Positions 1-8,320 are shown, counted from the stretch's first letter. The stretch: 34,098 nt of DNA from an uncultured Lachnospiraceae bacterium (GCA_900553355.1 USDK01000030.1:1-34098); one strand, 5' to 3'. Numbers and translations: made by a program. Notes: generated from the letters alone by a model not told the origin.

Positions 1-41
1 CCTGTTAAATTTTTGTTTTATGGAAATTTTCTGATTTTATC

Positions 42-57
42 ATTCATATTTATGAAT
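42..57. promoter_or_regulatory. Inverted repeat upstream of the XRE-cupin gene, possible operator
   Basis: A perfect 7-base inverted repeat (ATTCATA, two-base spacer, TATGAAT) lies about 20 bases upstream of the -35 box of the regulator gene. XRE-family regulators commonly bind short palindromes near their own promoter, so autoregulation is a reasonable inference. I did not find the same palindrome upstream of the ABC transporter operon, so a shared operator is not shown. The region is very AT-rich and a chance palindrome is possible. Confidence 0.3.
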
Positions 58-76
58 TATGTTTGTTCTTTTTTAG

Positions 77-105
77 TTGACTCGATTAAAAAAAATCAAT
101 ATACT
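77..105 (+). promoter_or_regulatory. Sigma-A type promoter of the XRE-cupin regulator
   Basis: The -35 box TTGACT (77-82) and the -10 box TATACT (100-105) are separated by 17 bases. Transcription would start near 112, shortly before the ribosome binding site GGGGGA (120-125) and the ATG at 135. Confidence 0.75.
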
Positions 106-134
106 GTTAATAAAAAAGCGGGGGAATCTATCTC

Positions 135-734
135 ATGAATCAGAATATTACAATCGGAGAAAAAATTAAGGCTTTGCGCACTGCGCAAAACCTTACTTTA
201 AAACAATTAAGTGAAATGACAAATCTGTCTACCGGATTTCTGTCGCAAATGGAACGCGGCTTATCTTCCATCGCCATCGACACGCTGGAAAACATCGCTG
301 ATGTCCTGGGCGTCAGTCTTAGCAGTTTTTTTGATGACAAGCCTTCTGCCCCGGACGCAGACCCGGTGATCCACAGTTTTTCCCTGCCGGCCACGCCCGT
401 CAGTCCGCAGATCATCCAGAGTATCCTGAGCCGTGACATCAACGCCTTTGACTTTCTTCCCCGGATCTTTACTCTGCTGCCTTTTGCAAATGCAGATACC
501 GAAAACCTGGAAATGTACAGCCATACCGGCGAGGAATTTATTTATATCCTGGAAGGCGTCGTTACACTGCAGCTGAATACCACTTTATACACCCTGTATC
601 CCGGTGACAGCATACAGATCCATTCTAACGAAAAGCATAACTGGATGAACCACACCAATAAAACGGCCCGGCTTCTTACGATCAATGTACCCAATCCCTT
701 TCATCATCCGGAGGAAGGATACATTATGCCTTAA
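135..734 (+). CDS. XRE-family transcriptional regulator with C-terminal cupin domain
   Basis: The 199-residue protein has an N-terminal XRE helix-turn-helix (about residues 8-62, with the LKQLSEMTNLSTGFLSQMER recognition segment) and a C-terminal cupin-2 domain (about 105-185). Cupin landmarks are H130, the EEF segment after it, G141, the PGD turn at 156-158 and H168. This is the architecture of PuuR-type regulators, which sense small ligands through the cupin. It is one of two plus-strand genes and converges on the ABC transporter operon: its TAA and the stop of the last operon gene overlap in one TTAA. The likely role, inferred from position only, is control of that operon. The ATG at 135 follows a GGGGGA ribosome binding site and a clear promoter. 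The ligand is unknown. Confidence 0.9.
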   Translation: MNQNITIGEKIKALRTAQNLTLKQLSEMTNLSTGFLSQMERGLSSIAIDTLENIADVLGVSLSSFFDDKPSAPDADPVIHSFSLPATPVSPQIIQSILSRDINAFDFLPRIFTLLPFANADTENLEMYSHTGEEFIYILEGVVTLQLNTTLYTLYPGDSIQIHSNEKHNWMNHTNKTARLLTINVPNPFHHPEEGYIMP

Positions 735-1384
735 GTTCCGTTGTTTTTCAGCAGGGGCTCGCTGACATGCACCCGGAAGAACTGGATCAGCGGTCCATTC
801 AGGCAGGCATTGCAGATTGTGCCGATCCCAATGATCATCCAGAGATCATTTCCTGCGATCAGGCAGAATACAACGCCTATGATCACAACCGTGACGTCGC
901 TTCCTACTCTTGCATATTGAAAGGGGATCCTGCCGCCAGACAGCTTTTCCAGGATCAGCGCCACGCTGTCATAGGGCGCCACTCCCATTTCCGCCACGAT
1001 GTAAAAAGCCACTCCCAGGCTGGCGAACATGCAGCCCAGGATCAATGCGCCGATCCGAAGGGGCAGCGTCATATCGATCCTGGCGGCCTCCTCTGCCGCC
1101 CAGCACAGGAAGTCCGCCCCATAACCGACACATACCATATTTACAAGAGTGCCTGCACCAATGCACTCCCTTGCCGTAAAAAATACTACCGCCAGGATCA
1201 CGGCATTCATGATCAGCTGCCAGGTGCCAAACTGCATGCCCAGGAATCCGCTGATCCCCAGGTTCATACAGGTAAATGCATCCACGCCAAATCCGCTCAG
1301 CCGGTACAGGCCGACCGCAATGCTGATAAATCCGATCCCGGCAATCATCATCACCGTTCTTTGCAAATATTTTCCTTTTTTCAA
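731..1384 (-). CDS. YczE/YyaS/YitT-type integral membrane protein
   Basis: The 217-residue protein is strongly hydrophobic, with about five predicted membrane segments (roughly residues 10-28, 44-70, 78-96, 108-132 and 165-195). The glycine-rich segments GLYRLSGFGVDAF and AEMGVAPYDS are typical of the YczE/YyaS/YitT group (COG2364), whose biochemical role is not established. The start is TTG at 1384, with GAGGAA about nine bases upstream; I see no better ATG. It follows the PfkB-like kinase gene by 18 bases and ends the operon. Its stop codon overlaps that of the convergent regulator. By position it may export or exchange a product of the pathway, but that is inference. Confidence 0.8.
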   Translation of the reverse strand: MKKGKYLQRTVMMIAGIGFISIAVGLYRLSGFGVDAFTCMNLGISGFLGMQFGTWQLIMNAVILAVVFFTARECIGAGTLVNMVCVGYGADFLCWAAEEAARIDMTLPLRIGALILGCMFASLGVAFYIVAEMGVAPYDSVALILEKLSGGRIPFQYARVGSDVTVVIIGVVFCLIAGNDLWMIIGIGTICNACLNGPLIQFFRVHVSEPLLKNNGT

Positions 1385-1402
1385 TCTGATGTTCCTCTTT
1401 TT

Positions 1403-2287
1403 TTATTGATAGAAAGTCTGGATATACTCCAGAACATCCTGCTTTGTCCCCTGGAAGGGGCCCGGCGTCTCCATTTTTAAAGAGACCAGCGCCGTACAGT
1501 ATAAAAGCGCCTTCTGAATGTCTTCCGTCTGTCTGGCGGCGATATAACCGGCAAAAGTGGTGTCTCCGCGTCCGGTCCTGCCTGAAAGATTCCTTGCTTT
1601 GATCGGGCAGGTATAGATCTCTTTTCCGTCATATGCCAGCACCTCTGTATTATGGGTGATCACAACCTCTTTGGCTCCCCACTGATGCAGTAGTTTTGCA
1701 GCATCCGCCCGGTCTGTCAGGCCGGTAAGGATCTCTGCCTCTGTGGCGTCTGTTTTCAGATACTGGATCATCGGGAGATACTGCCGTTTATCCTCCCAGT
1801 CATGAAAGCCCATGGTCCCATCCTCTTCTACGTGCCTGAGCATACACTGCACATCCAGGGCTACTTTCCCCCTGGCGGCAGCCTGTTCCAACAGATGCCC
1901 GTCAAAATCCCCGTAAACCAGTCCTGCGAAATGATAGACGTCCGGATCGATCTTCGGAAATTCTTCAAAGCGGAAGGGGTCGCAGACTCCCAGCGAAGTG
2001 CATTGACGCCGTTCCTTATCCGCCGTAAAGTATTGATTCCGGATGGCGCATGTATATTCAGACGGCGCCCAGTACAGATCCGCATGGATCCCCCGGAACC
2101 GTTCTTTTAGATCCACGTCTGCCGGGTTAAATTTACAGAAGACCGCGGTTCTCACTCCGCTTCCTGCCGCCGCAAAACCAGACGCCACGACCGCCCCGCC
2201 TACTTCTTTTCTTTCGTTGCCCTGATAATCTATATTCTGGTCAAGGGAGACCGGGCCAATGACCATCACATCATATTTTTTATTCAT
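1403..2287 (-). CDS. PfkB-family carbohydrate (ribokinase-like) kinase
   Basis: This is a 294-residue ribokinase-fold kinase that phosphorylates a hydroxyl group of a sugar, polyol or nucleoside with ATP. The N-terminal strand is YDVMVIGPVSLD. The substrate-side glycine motif is VGGAVVASGFAAAGSG (about residues 29-44). The C-terminal signature SGRTGRGDTTFAGY (235-248) carries the catalytic base D242 and the anion hole. The open frame extends further upstream, but the ATG at 2287 has a good AGGAG site and starts at the family's usual N-terminus, so I use it. That start overlaps the phosphodiesterase gene by 8 bases, implying translational coupling. The substrate cannot be read from the sequence. 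The neighbours suggest it phosphorylates the alcohol or sugar released by the phosphodiesterase. Confidence 0.85.
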   Translation of the reverse strand: MNKKYDVMVIGPVSLDQNIDYQGNERKEVGGAVVASGFAAAGSGVRTAVFCKFNPADVDLKERFRGIHADLYWAPSEYTCAIRNQYFTADKERRQCTSLGVCDPFRFEEFPKIDPDVYHFAGLVYGDFDGHLLEQAAARGKVALDVQCMLRHVEEDGTMGFHDWEDKRQYLPMIQYLKTDATEAEILTGLTDRADAAKLLHQWGAKEVVITHNTEVLAYDGKEIYTCPIKARNLSGRTGRGDTTFAGYIAARQTEDIQKALLYCTALVSLKMETPGPFQGTKQDVLEYIQTFYQ

Positions 2288-2996
2288 TCTTTTCTCCTTT
2301 TTTCTGCCATTTTTCCTTTCTGATCTCCAGCGCACACGCGGGGCGCCTGGTCGTAATATTTGATACCTCCAGATCCAAAAGCCGGCGGATATGCGCCGGA
2401 TCATTCACTGTCCATGCCGATATGCCGATGCCTGCCTTTTTAACCGTATCCAGCAGGCAGGGATTCAGATACCTGGCATCGATATTCATAACAGAAATCC
2501 CGTAATCCCTGTAGGCAGCCGCCAGTTTTCCGGCCATTTCTTCTGTGATCTTTTCTCTCTCTTTGCCTTCTTCACATTCATAAATGTCCGGAATACATTC
2601 TTCTACATTCCAGTATACTTCCACAGACTTCCACGGACAGGATTCTGATGGCCTGCATGGTTTTACACTGCCGGAATAAAGGATAGTTCCTTCCGGAAGG
2701 CCACAGGTTTGTGACAGCAGAAATACGGCCTCTTCCAGGCCGTATTCCTTCAAGTCACAATTGATCCGCATCGCTGCATTTCCTCTGACGGTTTCAAATA
2801 CATCCGCCAGCGGGACAGCCCCTTCCTTCGTCTCATCATGACAGATGACCAGAGTATGGCTATCTGTCTGGCGGACGTCTACTTCCAGCGCGTCCGCCTG
2901 GGTTGTCAGTGCATACCGCACGAATTCCATGCTGTTGTCCGGTGTCCCGTCCGCACCGGAATGTGCAGTAATCTGCGTGTTCATTTGTGCTTTCAT
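2280..2996 (-). CDS. Glycerophosphodiester phosphodiesterase-like protein, variant active site
   Basis: The 238-residue protein matches the GDPD TIM-barrel family, which hydrolyses glycerophosphodiesters to an alcohol and glycerol-3-phosphate. Visible landmarks are the catalytic H12, the metal-binding ExD pair E38/D40 (ALEVDVRQT) and the second catalytic histidine in VICHDE (H53). The first motif is non-canonical: HSG instead of HRG and PDNS instead of PENT. This resembles a divergent clostridial subgroup as I remember it. The order ExD then HD is intact, so activity is likely, but substrate preference may differ. There is no signal peptide, so it acts in the cytoplasm on imported material. 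It starts 4 bases after the permease stop and overlaps the kinase gene. Confidence 0.8.
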   Translation of the reverse strand: MKAQMNTQITAHSGADGTPDNSMEFVRYALTTQADALEVDVRQTDSHTLVICHDETKEGAVPLADVFETVRGNAAMRINCDLKEYGLEEAVFLLSQTCGLPEGTILYSGSVKPCRPSESCPWKSVEVYWNVEECIPDIYECEEGKEREKITEEMAGKLAAAYRDYGISVMNIDARYLNPCLLDTVKKAGIGISAWTVNDPAHIRRLLDLEVSNITTRRPACALEIRKEKWQKKGEKNE

Positions 2997-3000
2997 CTTT

Positions 3001-3846
3001 TTATTTCTCCCAGTCGTTTTCTTTCAGATTTGTGTAGATGTATACCACTGCCGATACCGAACAAAGCAGGAACATGATCACAGAAAGAGCTGCGGAACGG
3101 TTATAGTCCAGGTATCTGTTAAACTGGTCGAACAATGCGATACCCAGCATCTTCGGTGAATTTCCTCCCATCAGGTACGGTGTGGTAAAGGAGCTGACAT
3201 TCGACATAAATACGAAGGTCGCCGCCACCACTACGTCCTTAATGGAAAGGGGCAGGATCATCGTACGGAAAATCTTGATTTTCCCTGCGCCTACATCCTC
3301 TGCTGCTTCAATGATCGAATCCGGGATCCCGCCCAGTCCTGCCGCGATCATCATGGCGGCAAAGGGGATATTAAACCACAGATTCATGGTGATGATTCCA
3401 CTTGCATGATACATCATTCCCAGATTGATATTCACTCCAAACAGCTGGCCGATCCGGTTGATCAGACCTGTATCCCGGATGATCGTGATCATCGCATATA
3501 CTGCGCACATTGCCGGCACAAATCTTGGCAGAAGGTAGAGCATACCGATCATCCTGGATATCTTTGATTTTACAAACCGCAGATACAGCGCCAGCAGATA
3601 TGCCACCACGATCGCCACCACAACAGTTACGACTACGATATACAATGTATAAAGCAGATTGCTTCTCTGTGCTTCGTCTGTAAAAAAGTATGTATAATTT
3701 GCCAGCGTAAACCCGCCGGTCTTACCATCCTGGAAACTCTGGATAACAGCTGACACGATGGGGTAAGCAACAGTCAGCATCACTACCAGGAACGCCGGCA
3801 GGACCATGCCATACGCCGCCAGTTTTTCCTTCAGATTTTTACTCAT
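3001..3846 (-). CDS. ABC transporter permease, PotB/YnjC-like
   Basis: The 281-residue inner-membrane protein has about six transmembrane helices (first at residues 12-35, then about 65-90, 100-122, 148-172, 205-225 and 255-275). The cytoplasmic EAA loop, EAAEDVGAGKIKIFRTMILP (180-199), contacts the ATPase. Together with the second permease (6088-6933) it would form a heterodimeric channel of the binding-protein-dependent type seen in the polyamine, iron and phosphonate importer superfamily. It begins 23 bases after the binding protein and ends 4 bases before the phosphodiesterase gene. Substrate unknown. Confidence 0.9.
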   Translation of the reverse strand: MSKNLKEKLAAYGMVLPAFLVVMLTVAYPIVSAVIQSFQDGKTGGFTLANYTYFFTDEAQRSNLLYTLYIVVVTVVVAIVVAYLLALYLRFVKSKISRMIGMLYLLPRFVPAMCAVYAMITIIRDTGLINRIGQLFGVNINLGMMYHASGIITMNLWFNIPFAAMMIAAGLGGIPDSIIEAAEDVGAGKIKIFRTMILPLSIKDVVVAATFVFMSNVSSFTTPYLMGGNSPKMLGIALFDQFNRYLDYNRSAALSVIMFLLCSVSAVVYIYTNLKENDWEK

Positions 3847-3869
3847 CTGTCTTTCCCTTCTTTATCTGA

Positions 3870-5045
3870 TTAGTTCAATGTACCGATCTCACTGTCCCAG
3901 CGCTGATTAAAGTCTGTGCTCAGGTCACCGATCGACATAATACGGAAGTTATTGACATCCAGGTTCTGGATATCCTCAAATCCTGTCATATCAATGTTTG
4001 CCGTATCTACCAGCGGAATCGCGGCCATCTGCTGTACCATGATTTCCTGCGCCTGGTCTGTCAGCATGTAATCAATAAATGCATATGCGCCGTCTTCATT
4101 AGATCCAAATGTCGGGATTGCCAGAGACTGGAGGGATCCTGTAAATGCCGGGTCGATCTGCGTGATCTTGATCGTATCTTTTAAAGTGCCTTCCGCACGC
4201 TGTGACAGGACCATATCTGCCCAGTTCGGACACATATCGATTTCTCCCTGGTTCAAAAGATCCAGCGTACCCTGGTTCTTATTGGGATATACGATGGAAC
4301 CGCCGGACTTATACATGGATTCATGGATGTCTTTGAGATAGTCAAATCCTTCATCCCAGTCTTCTTCCCACTTCGGGTCGTCGGAAGTGATCGCCTCTTC
4401 CGGCAGATAGTTATAGACAGAAGTACGTGCAAAGGAATCCCCTGCGCCTCCGGTTCCCGGTGCATTATAGGCAAACCGTCCCGGATTATCTTTGATCCAC
4501 TGTGTCAGTTCGTCCATGGTTTTTGGAGGATTGGCAACTTTCTCAGAATCATAGGCAAGTACTACCGTGGTTCCTCTGTATGGCTGCACATAATCTGTTG
4601 CAACTGTACTTTCTGCAGAAACTCTTTCCGCATTTGGGATCTTGGAATCATCCAGTTTTACTAAGGACTCTTCTCCGATCTGTGATACGACTTTGGAAAG
4701 ATCGTCACCGCTTAGATCAACCAGATCATAGTCTGTATTTTCCTGTTTTGCTTTATATGCGGACGCCAGCATATCCGGCAGGGTCTGCGCTCCTGTTCCG
4801 CTCAGCATAAACTGAAGTTCTGCTGTGTACTCTCCTGCATAGTCGGAATTTTTATTAAAATCATCTACCAAAGTCTCATAAATCTGACGGACATTATCGG
4901 ATCCTGTCGCCCAGATCGTAACCGTCTTATCGTCTCCGCCGCCTTCTCCGTCAGATCCCGAAGAACCGCCGCACCCGGCTAAACCTGCCGCCAGAGCTCC
5001 TGCCATCAATATTGCCGTCAATGTTCTTACTTTTCTGCTTTTCAT
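3870..5045 (-). CDS. ABC transporter substrate-binding lipoprotein
   Basis: The 391-residue protein has a lipoprotein signal (basic start, hydrophobic core, lipobox LAGC with lipidated C25) followed by a Gly/Ser/Asp linker. The mature part starts with KTVTIWATGSDNVRQIYETL, typical of family-1 extracellular solute-binding proteins. Segments such as YRGTTVVLAYDSEKV and NPGRFAYNAPGTGGAGDSF recall the YnjB group, a component of an importer with unknown substrate. It would be anchored to the outer face of the membrane. It sits between the ATPase (35 bases upstream) and a permease (23 bases downstream). The ligand cannot be deduced from sequence alone. Confidence 0.88.
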   Translation of the reverse strand: MKSRKVRTLTAILMAGALAAGLAGCGGSSGSDGEGGGDDKTVTIWATGSDNVRQIYETLVDDFNKNSDYAGEYTAELQFMLSGTGAQTLPDMLASAYKAKQENTDYDLVDLSGDDLSKVVSQIGEESLVKLDDSKIPNAERVSAESTVATDYVQPYRGTTVVLAYDSEKVANPPKTMDELTQWIKDNPGRFAYNAPGTGGAGDSFARTSVYNYLPEEAITSDDPKWEEDWDEGFDYLKDIHESMYKSGGSIVYPNKNQGTLDLLNQGEIDMCPNWADMVLSQRAEGTLKDTIKITQIDPAFTGSLQSLAIPTFGSNEDGAYAFIDYMLTDQAQEIMVQQMAAIPLVDTANIDMTGFEDIQNLDVNNFRIMSIGDLSTDFNQRWDSEIGTLN

Positions 5046-5080
5046 TTTTCTTCATCCTTCCTTTTCTTACGTTTCTTTTT

Positions 5081-6055
5081 CTATGCACTCAAAGGGAATT
5101 CCGTGTGTTTTCCGATCTTAAGATGGATGTCCTTCCCTTCTTCCAGTGTGTCTCCAATCTCTCTGTTCACGTAGCACTTAACCACATTGTCTCCGACTTT
5201 TGCTGTCACCAGGATATAATGTCCCATCAGCATAACGGTGCTGACCGTTCCGGACATATCTCCTTCTTCTTCTGTCACGATCAGGTCTTCCGGACGGACG
5301 GCCAGTGTACAGTCCTTTTGTTTGATAAAATTCATCTCTCCGATGAAGGACGCTACGTGAAGGGTTTCCGGGCTGTCATAGATTTCATCCGGCGTACCCA
5401 CCTGGTCGAATTTTCCTTTATTCATAACAACAATCCTGTGGGAAATTGCCATTGCTTCTTCCTGGTCATGGGTTACAAAGATAACCGTAATCCCCAGTTC
5501 ACTTTGGATCCTTTTAAGCTCTTCCCTCATCTGCTGGCGGATCTTGGCGTCCAATGCAGAGAAGGGCTCATCCAGCAAAAGCAGAGAGGGCTTTAAAAGC
5601 AGAGATCTTGCGATCGCGATCCTCTGCTGCTGTCCGCCGGAAAGCTGGCTGGGATATTTCTTCTCACAGCCGCTCATAGATACAAGGGCCAGCATCTTTT
5701 TAATATCTGCATCTATGGTTTTTTTCGGAATTTTCCGCAGTTTTAATCCAAAAGCCAGGTTTTCATAAATCGTCATATGGGGCCAGAGATTATAACTCTG
5801 GAATACCATAGCCGTAGGCCGGTTTTCCGGAGCCAGCCCTGCAATAGACTTGCCGTCAATCAGAATATCGCCGCTTGTAATATCCGAAAATCCGCCGATC
5901 GCACGAAGGATCGTAGATTTTCCACAGCCGGACGGCCCGAGAAATGTTACGATCTCTCCTTCGTATACTTTCAGGTTGATATGTTCTACGCCGTCTCCAT
6001 TGTCATATTTCTTTGCCATGTCCTTGATTTCAAGTTTTACTTTGCGTTCATCCAT
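5081..6055 (-). CDS. ABC transporter ATP-binding protein, PotA-like
   Basis: This 324-residue ATPase energises the importer. All nucleotide-binding motifs are intact: Walker A GPSGCGKST (40-48), Q-loop Q86, signature LSGGQQQ (138-144), Walker B LLLLDEP (158-164, catalytic E163) and switch H196 in VTHDQEEAM. After about residue 235 comes a TOBE-type regulatory domain containing LAVRPEDL, as in PotA, FbpC and UgpC. Clear AAGGAG lies upstream of the ATG. It follows the first permease by 32 bases. The family is sure; the transported compound is not. Confidence 0.93.
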   Translation of the reverse strand: MDERKVKLEIKDMAKKYDNGDGVEHINLKVYEGEIVTFLGPSGCGKSTILRAIGGFSDITSGDILIDGKSIAGLAPENRPTAMVFQSYNLWPHMTIYENLAFGLKLRKIPKKTIDADIKKMLALVSMSGCEKKYPSQLSGGQQQRIAIARSLLLKPSLLLLDEPFSALDAKIRQQMREELKRIQSELGITVIFVTHDQEEAMAISHRIVVMNKGKFDQVGTPDEIYDSPETLHVASFIGEMNFIKQKDCTLAVRPEDLIVTEEEGDMSGTVSTVMLMGHYILVTAKVGDNVVKCYVNREIGDTLEEGKDIHLKIGKHTEFPLSA

Positions 6056-6087
6056 TTTTCTATCTTCTCCTTCTGTAAGTTCTTCTG

Positions 6088-6933
6088 TTAATTCATCTTA
6101 AATCCGCCGGCAATCGCTTCCGGACCAATGAATTTTCTCATCAGGAAGATCATAACCGCTGACGGGATAATCAGAAGCAGAGCAAATACAGCGCCGATCT
6201 GCACGGCCGAGCTGTCAAGAACAATTCCGTACATTGCAACCGGCATCGTCTGAATATTTGCAAGTCCGACCAGCATGGTTCCCTGTGCTTCTTCCATGGA
6301 ACCCAGGAATGTATAAAGGGTCGCGACAGCGATCCCCGGCATAGCCATCGGAAGCGTGACCTTGAAAAAGGTACGGACCGGACCTGCCCCGACATCTCTG
6401 GCCGCCTCTTCCTGCTGCCGGTGTACATTCCGGAAAGCATTGGATGGAAGCCATACCATAAACATCATCGAATTGATCATATGAATGATGATGACTCCCG
6501 GATAGGTTCCCATCAGGCCGTATTTGTAGAACAAAACGGCAATGGAGGTATAAATTCCCAGCTTTGGGAATGCATTGGTAAGCAGAAAAGAAAGCATAAA
6601 GATCTTTCTCCCGCGATACTTAAATCTTGCGATCGAGTATGCAGCCGGAATACAGAACACCATGGAGATCAGCGTGGTTGCGATCGCTACGACAAAGGAC
6701 TGGATCATAGAAGATACCAGGCTGTCCTGTCCAAACACATACCCCCACCATTTAAATCCCCATTCTTCCGGCAGAACATTCGGGACAGTATATTCATTTG
6801 CAAAGGCCAGCATCAACATATTCAAAAGCGGGCCATAAAAGAAAAGAATGAATACCGCCAGTAAAATGAACTCCAGAAATTTTCGTCTTCCCACAGCATG
6901 ATAAAAGCGCCGTGGATTGAGCATTTTAAACAT
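6088..6933 (-). CDS. ABC transporter permease, PotC/YnjD-like; first gene of the operon
   Basis: This 281-residue permease has about six transmembrane helices and the EAA loop EEAARDVGAGPVRTFFKVTLP-like segment at about residues 175-195. The frame also has an ATG at 6939, but AAGGAG lies only one base from it and seven bases from the ATG at 6933, so I choose 6933. It is the promoter-proximal gene of the importer operon. The upstream 130 bases are AT-rich with no convincing sigma-A promoter (TATAGT at about 6981-6986 without a good -35). The second permease subunit is at 3001-3846, an unusual split order with the ATPase and binding protein between them. Confidence 0.88.
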   Translation of the reverse strand: MFKMLNPRRFYHAVGRRKFLEFILLAVFILFFYGPLLNMLMLAFANEYTVPNVLPEEWGFKWWGYVFGQDSLVSSMIQSFVVAIATTLISMVFCIPAAYSIARFKYRGRKIFMLSFLLTNAFPKLGIYTSIAVLFYKYGLMGTYPGVIIIHMINSMMFMVWLPSNAFRNVHRQQEEAARDVGAGPVRTFFKVTLPMAMPGIAVATLYTFLGSMEEAQGTMLVGLANIQTMPVAMYGIVLDSSAVQIGAVFALLLIIPSAVMIFLMRKFIGPEAIAGGFKMN

Positions 6934-7071
6934 ACACATTCTCCTTTTTCCTTTGTTTGCAGTTACAAAAACCAGTAATTACTATAACTCCGTCCAAAGA
7001 GTCGCATCTATCTCATATTCTTTATTTTTTTTTTAAATTTATGTAAAATCACTTCTTTGATGCATACAAAA

Positions 7072-7094
7072 AAGAGGAGCCTTTCGCTCCTCTT
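7072..7094 (-). terminator. Intrinsic terminator of the dapL operon
   Basis: The minus strand forms a perfect 9-base-pair stem (AAGAGGAGC / GCTCCTCTT) with a GAAAG loop, followed directly by a run of T residues (7068-7073 on the plus strand are A). It lies 30 bases after the dapL stop and separates that operon from the ABC transporter operon. Confidence 0.9.
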
Positions 7095-7123
7095 CTCATG
7101 CATATTTCAAGATTTCTTCTACT

Positions 7124-8320
7124 TTAAAACAGTTCCTCAAACCGTTTCATGGCTTCTTTTGTACTTTCGTGCTGTCCAAATGCTGTCAGGCGGAAATAAT
7201 TTTTCCCGTTTTCTCCAAATCCGGCGCCCGGCGTCCCGACTACCTGGGCATTTTCTAGCAGATAATCAAAGAACTCCCAGGACTCCATTCCCTTCGGGCA
7301 CTGGAACCAGATATATGGGGAATTGATCCCTCCGGTATAGGGAATCTTCTTTTTATCCAGCACGTCAGAAATGATTTTTGCATTTTCTCTGTAATAATCA
7401 ATATTCTCCCTGCATTCTGCCATGCCTTCCTCCGTAAATACCGCTGCCGCCGCATACTGAACAATATATGGCGTTCCGTTAAACTTGGTGGAATGTCTCC
7501 GGTTCCACATGGCATGGAGGGACATCTCCTTTCCATTGGAAGCGGTAAATACCAGTTCCTTTGGAATCACGGTATAAGAGCAGCGAGTTCCGGTAAATCC
7601 TGCGGTCTTGGAAAGGGAACAGAACTCTATGGCGCATTCCTTCGCACCTTCGATCTCATAAATGCTGCGCGGAAGCTCCGGCTGAGAAACAAAGGCCTCA
7701 TATGCCGCATCAAACAGGATCACTGCCTGGTTTGCCCTGGCATACTCTACCCAGCACTTCAGCTGTTCCTTATTATAACATGCACCTGTAGGATTATTGG
7801 GAGAACACAGGTAAATCAGATCAGCCTTAATGGAAGGTTCCGGCATCGGCAGGAAATTATTTTCCGCCGTTCCATTCATATACACGATCTTCCGGCCATC
7901 CATGATATTGGTGTCCACATACACCGGATACACCGGATCCGGCACCAGCACCACATTATCCTTTGCAAAAAGATCTGTGATATTTCCGGTATCACTCTTT
8001 GCCCCGTCAGAGATAAAGATCGTATCTGGATCCACATCTGCTCCATTTTTCTTATAATATGCAGAGATGGCATTTCTAAGGAATTCATATCCTTTTTCCG
8101 GGCCATATCCTTTAAACGTCTCTGAAACTGCCTGCATGTCTACGGCTTCATGAAGCGCGGCAATTGCTTTTTTTGTCAGCGGCTTGGTGACATCGCCGAT
8201 TCCCAGACGGATGATCTTCTGATCTGGATGCGCCTCCTCATATTTACTCACTCTTCTTGCAATCTCTGCAAACAGATAACTTTCTTCCAGGTTCTGATAA
8301 TTTTCATTTAAAAGTGGCAT
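7124..8320 (-). CDS. dapL: LL-diaminopimelate aminotransferase
   Basis: This 398-residue fold-type I PLP aminotransferase converts tetrahydrodipicolinate plus glutamate directly to LL-diaminopimelate for lysine and peptidoglycan synthesis. Family features are the N-terminal IRLGIGDVTKPL, GYGPEKGY, SDGAKSDTGNI, the SPNNPTG motif (173-179) and the PLP lysine K238 in SLSKTAGFTGTRC. Length matches the usual 395-410 residues. The ATG at 8320 has AGAGGAGG upstream. It is the last gene of the LysM-DUF5711-CvpA-dapL string, 39 bases after cvpA, and is followed by a terminator. All four genes fit a cell-envelope theme. Confidence 0.95.
   Translation of the reverse strand: MPLLNENYQNLEESYLFAEIARRVSKYEEAHPDQKIIRLGIGDVTKPLTKKAIAALHEAVDMQAVSETFKGYGPEKGYEFLRNAISAYYKKNGADVDPDTIFISDGAKSDTGNITDLFAKDNVVLVPDPVYPVYVDTNIMDGRKIVYMNGTAENNFLPMPEPSIKADLIYLCSPNNPTGACYNKEQLKCWVEYARANQAVILFDAAYEAFVSQPELPRSIYEIEGAKECAIEFCSLSKTAGFTGTRCSYTVIPKELVFTASNGKEMSLHAMWNRRHSTKFNGTPYIVQYAAAAVFTEEGMAECRENIDYYRENAKIISDVLDKKKIPYTGGINSPYIWFQCPKGMESWEFFDYLLENAQVVGTPGAGFGENGKNYFRLTAFGQHESTKEAMKRFEELF

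Noticed and set aside
767..1480. Plus-strand open frame of 237 codons opposite the YczE-like and kinase genes
   Set aside because: It is antisense to two well-supported genes, has no ribosome binding site of note and its translation is rich in His/Asp/Arg without any recognisable domain.
6934..7066. Upstream region of the importer operon searched for riboswitch or cre site
   Set aside because: It is AT-rich with a long T-run but no recognisable riboswitch fold, T-box or catabolite-response palindrome.
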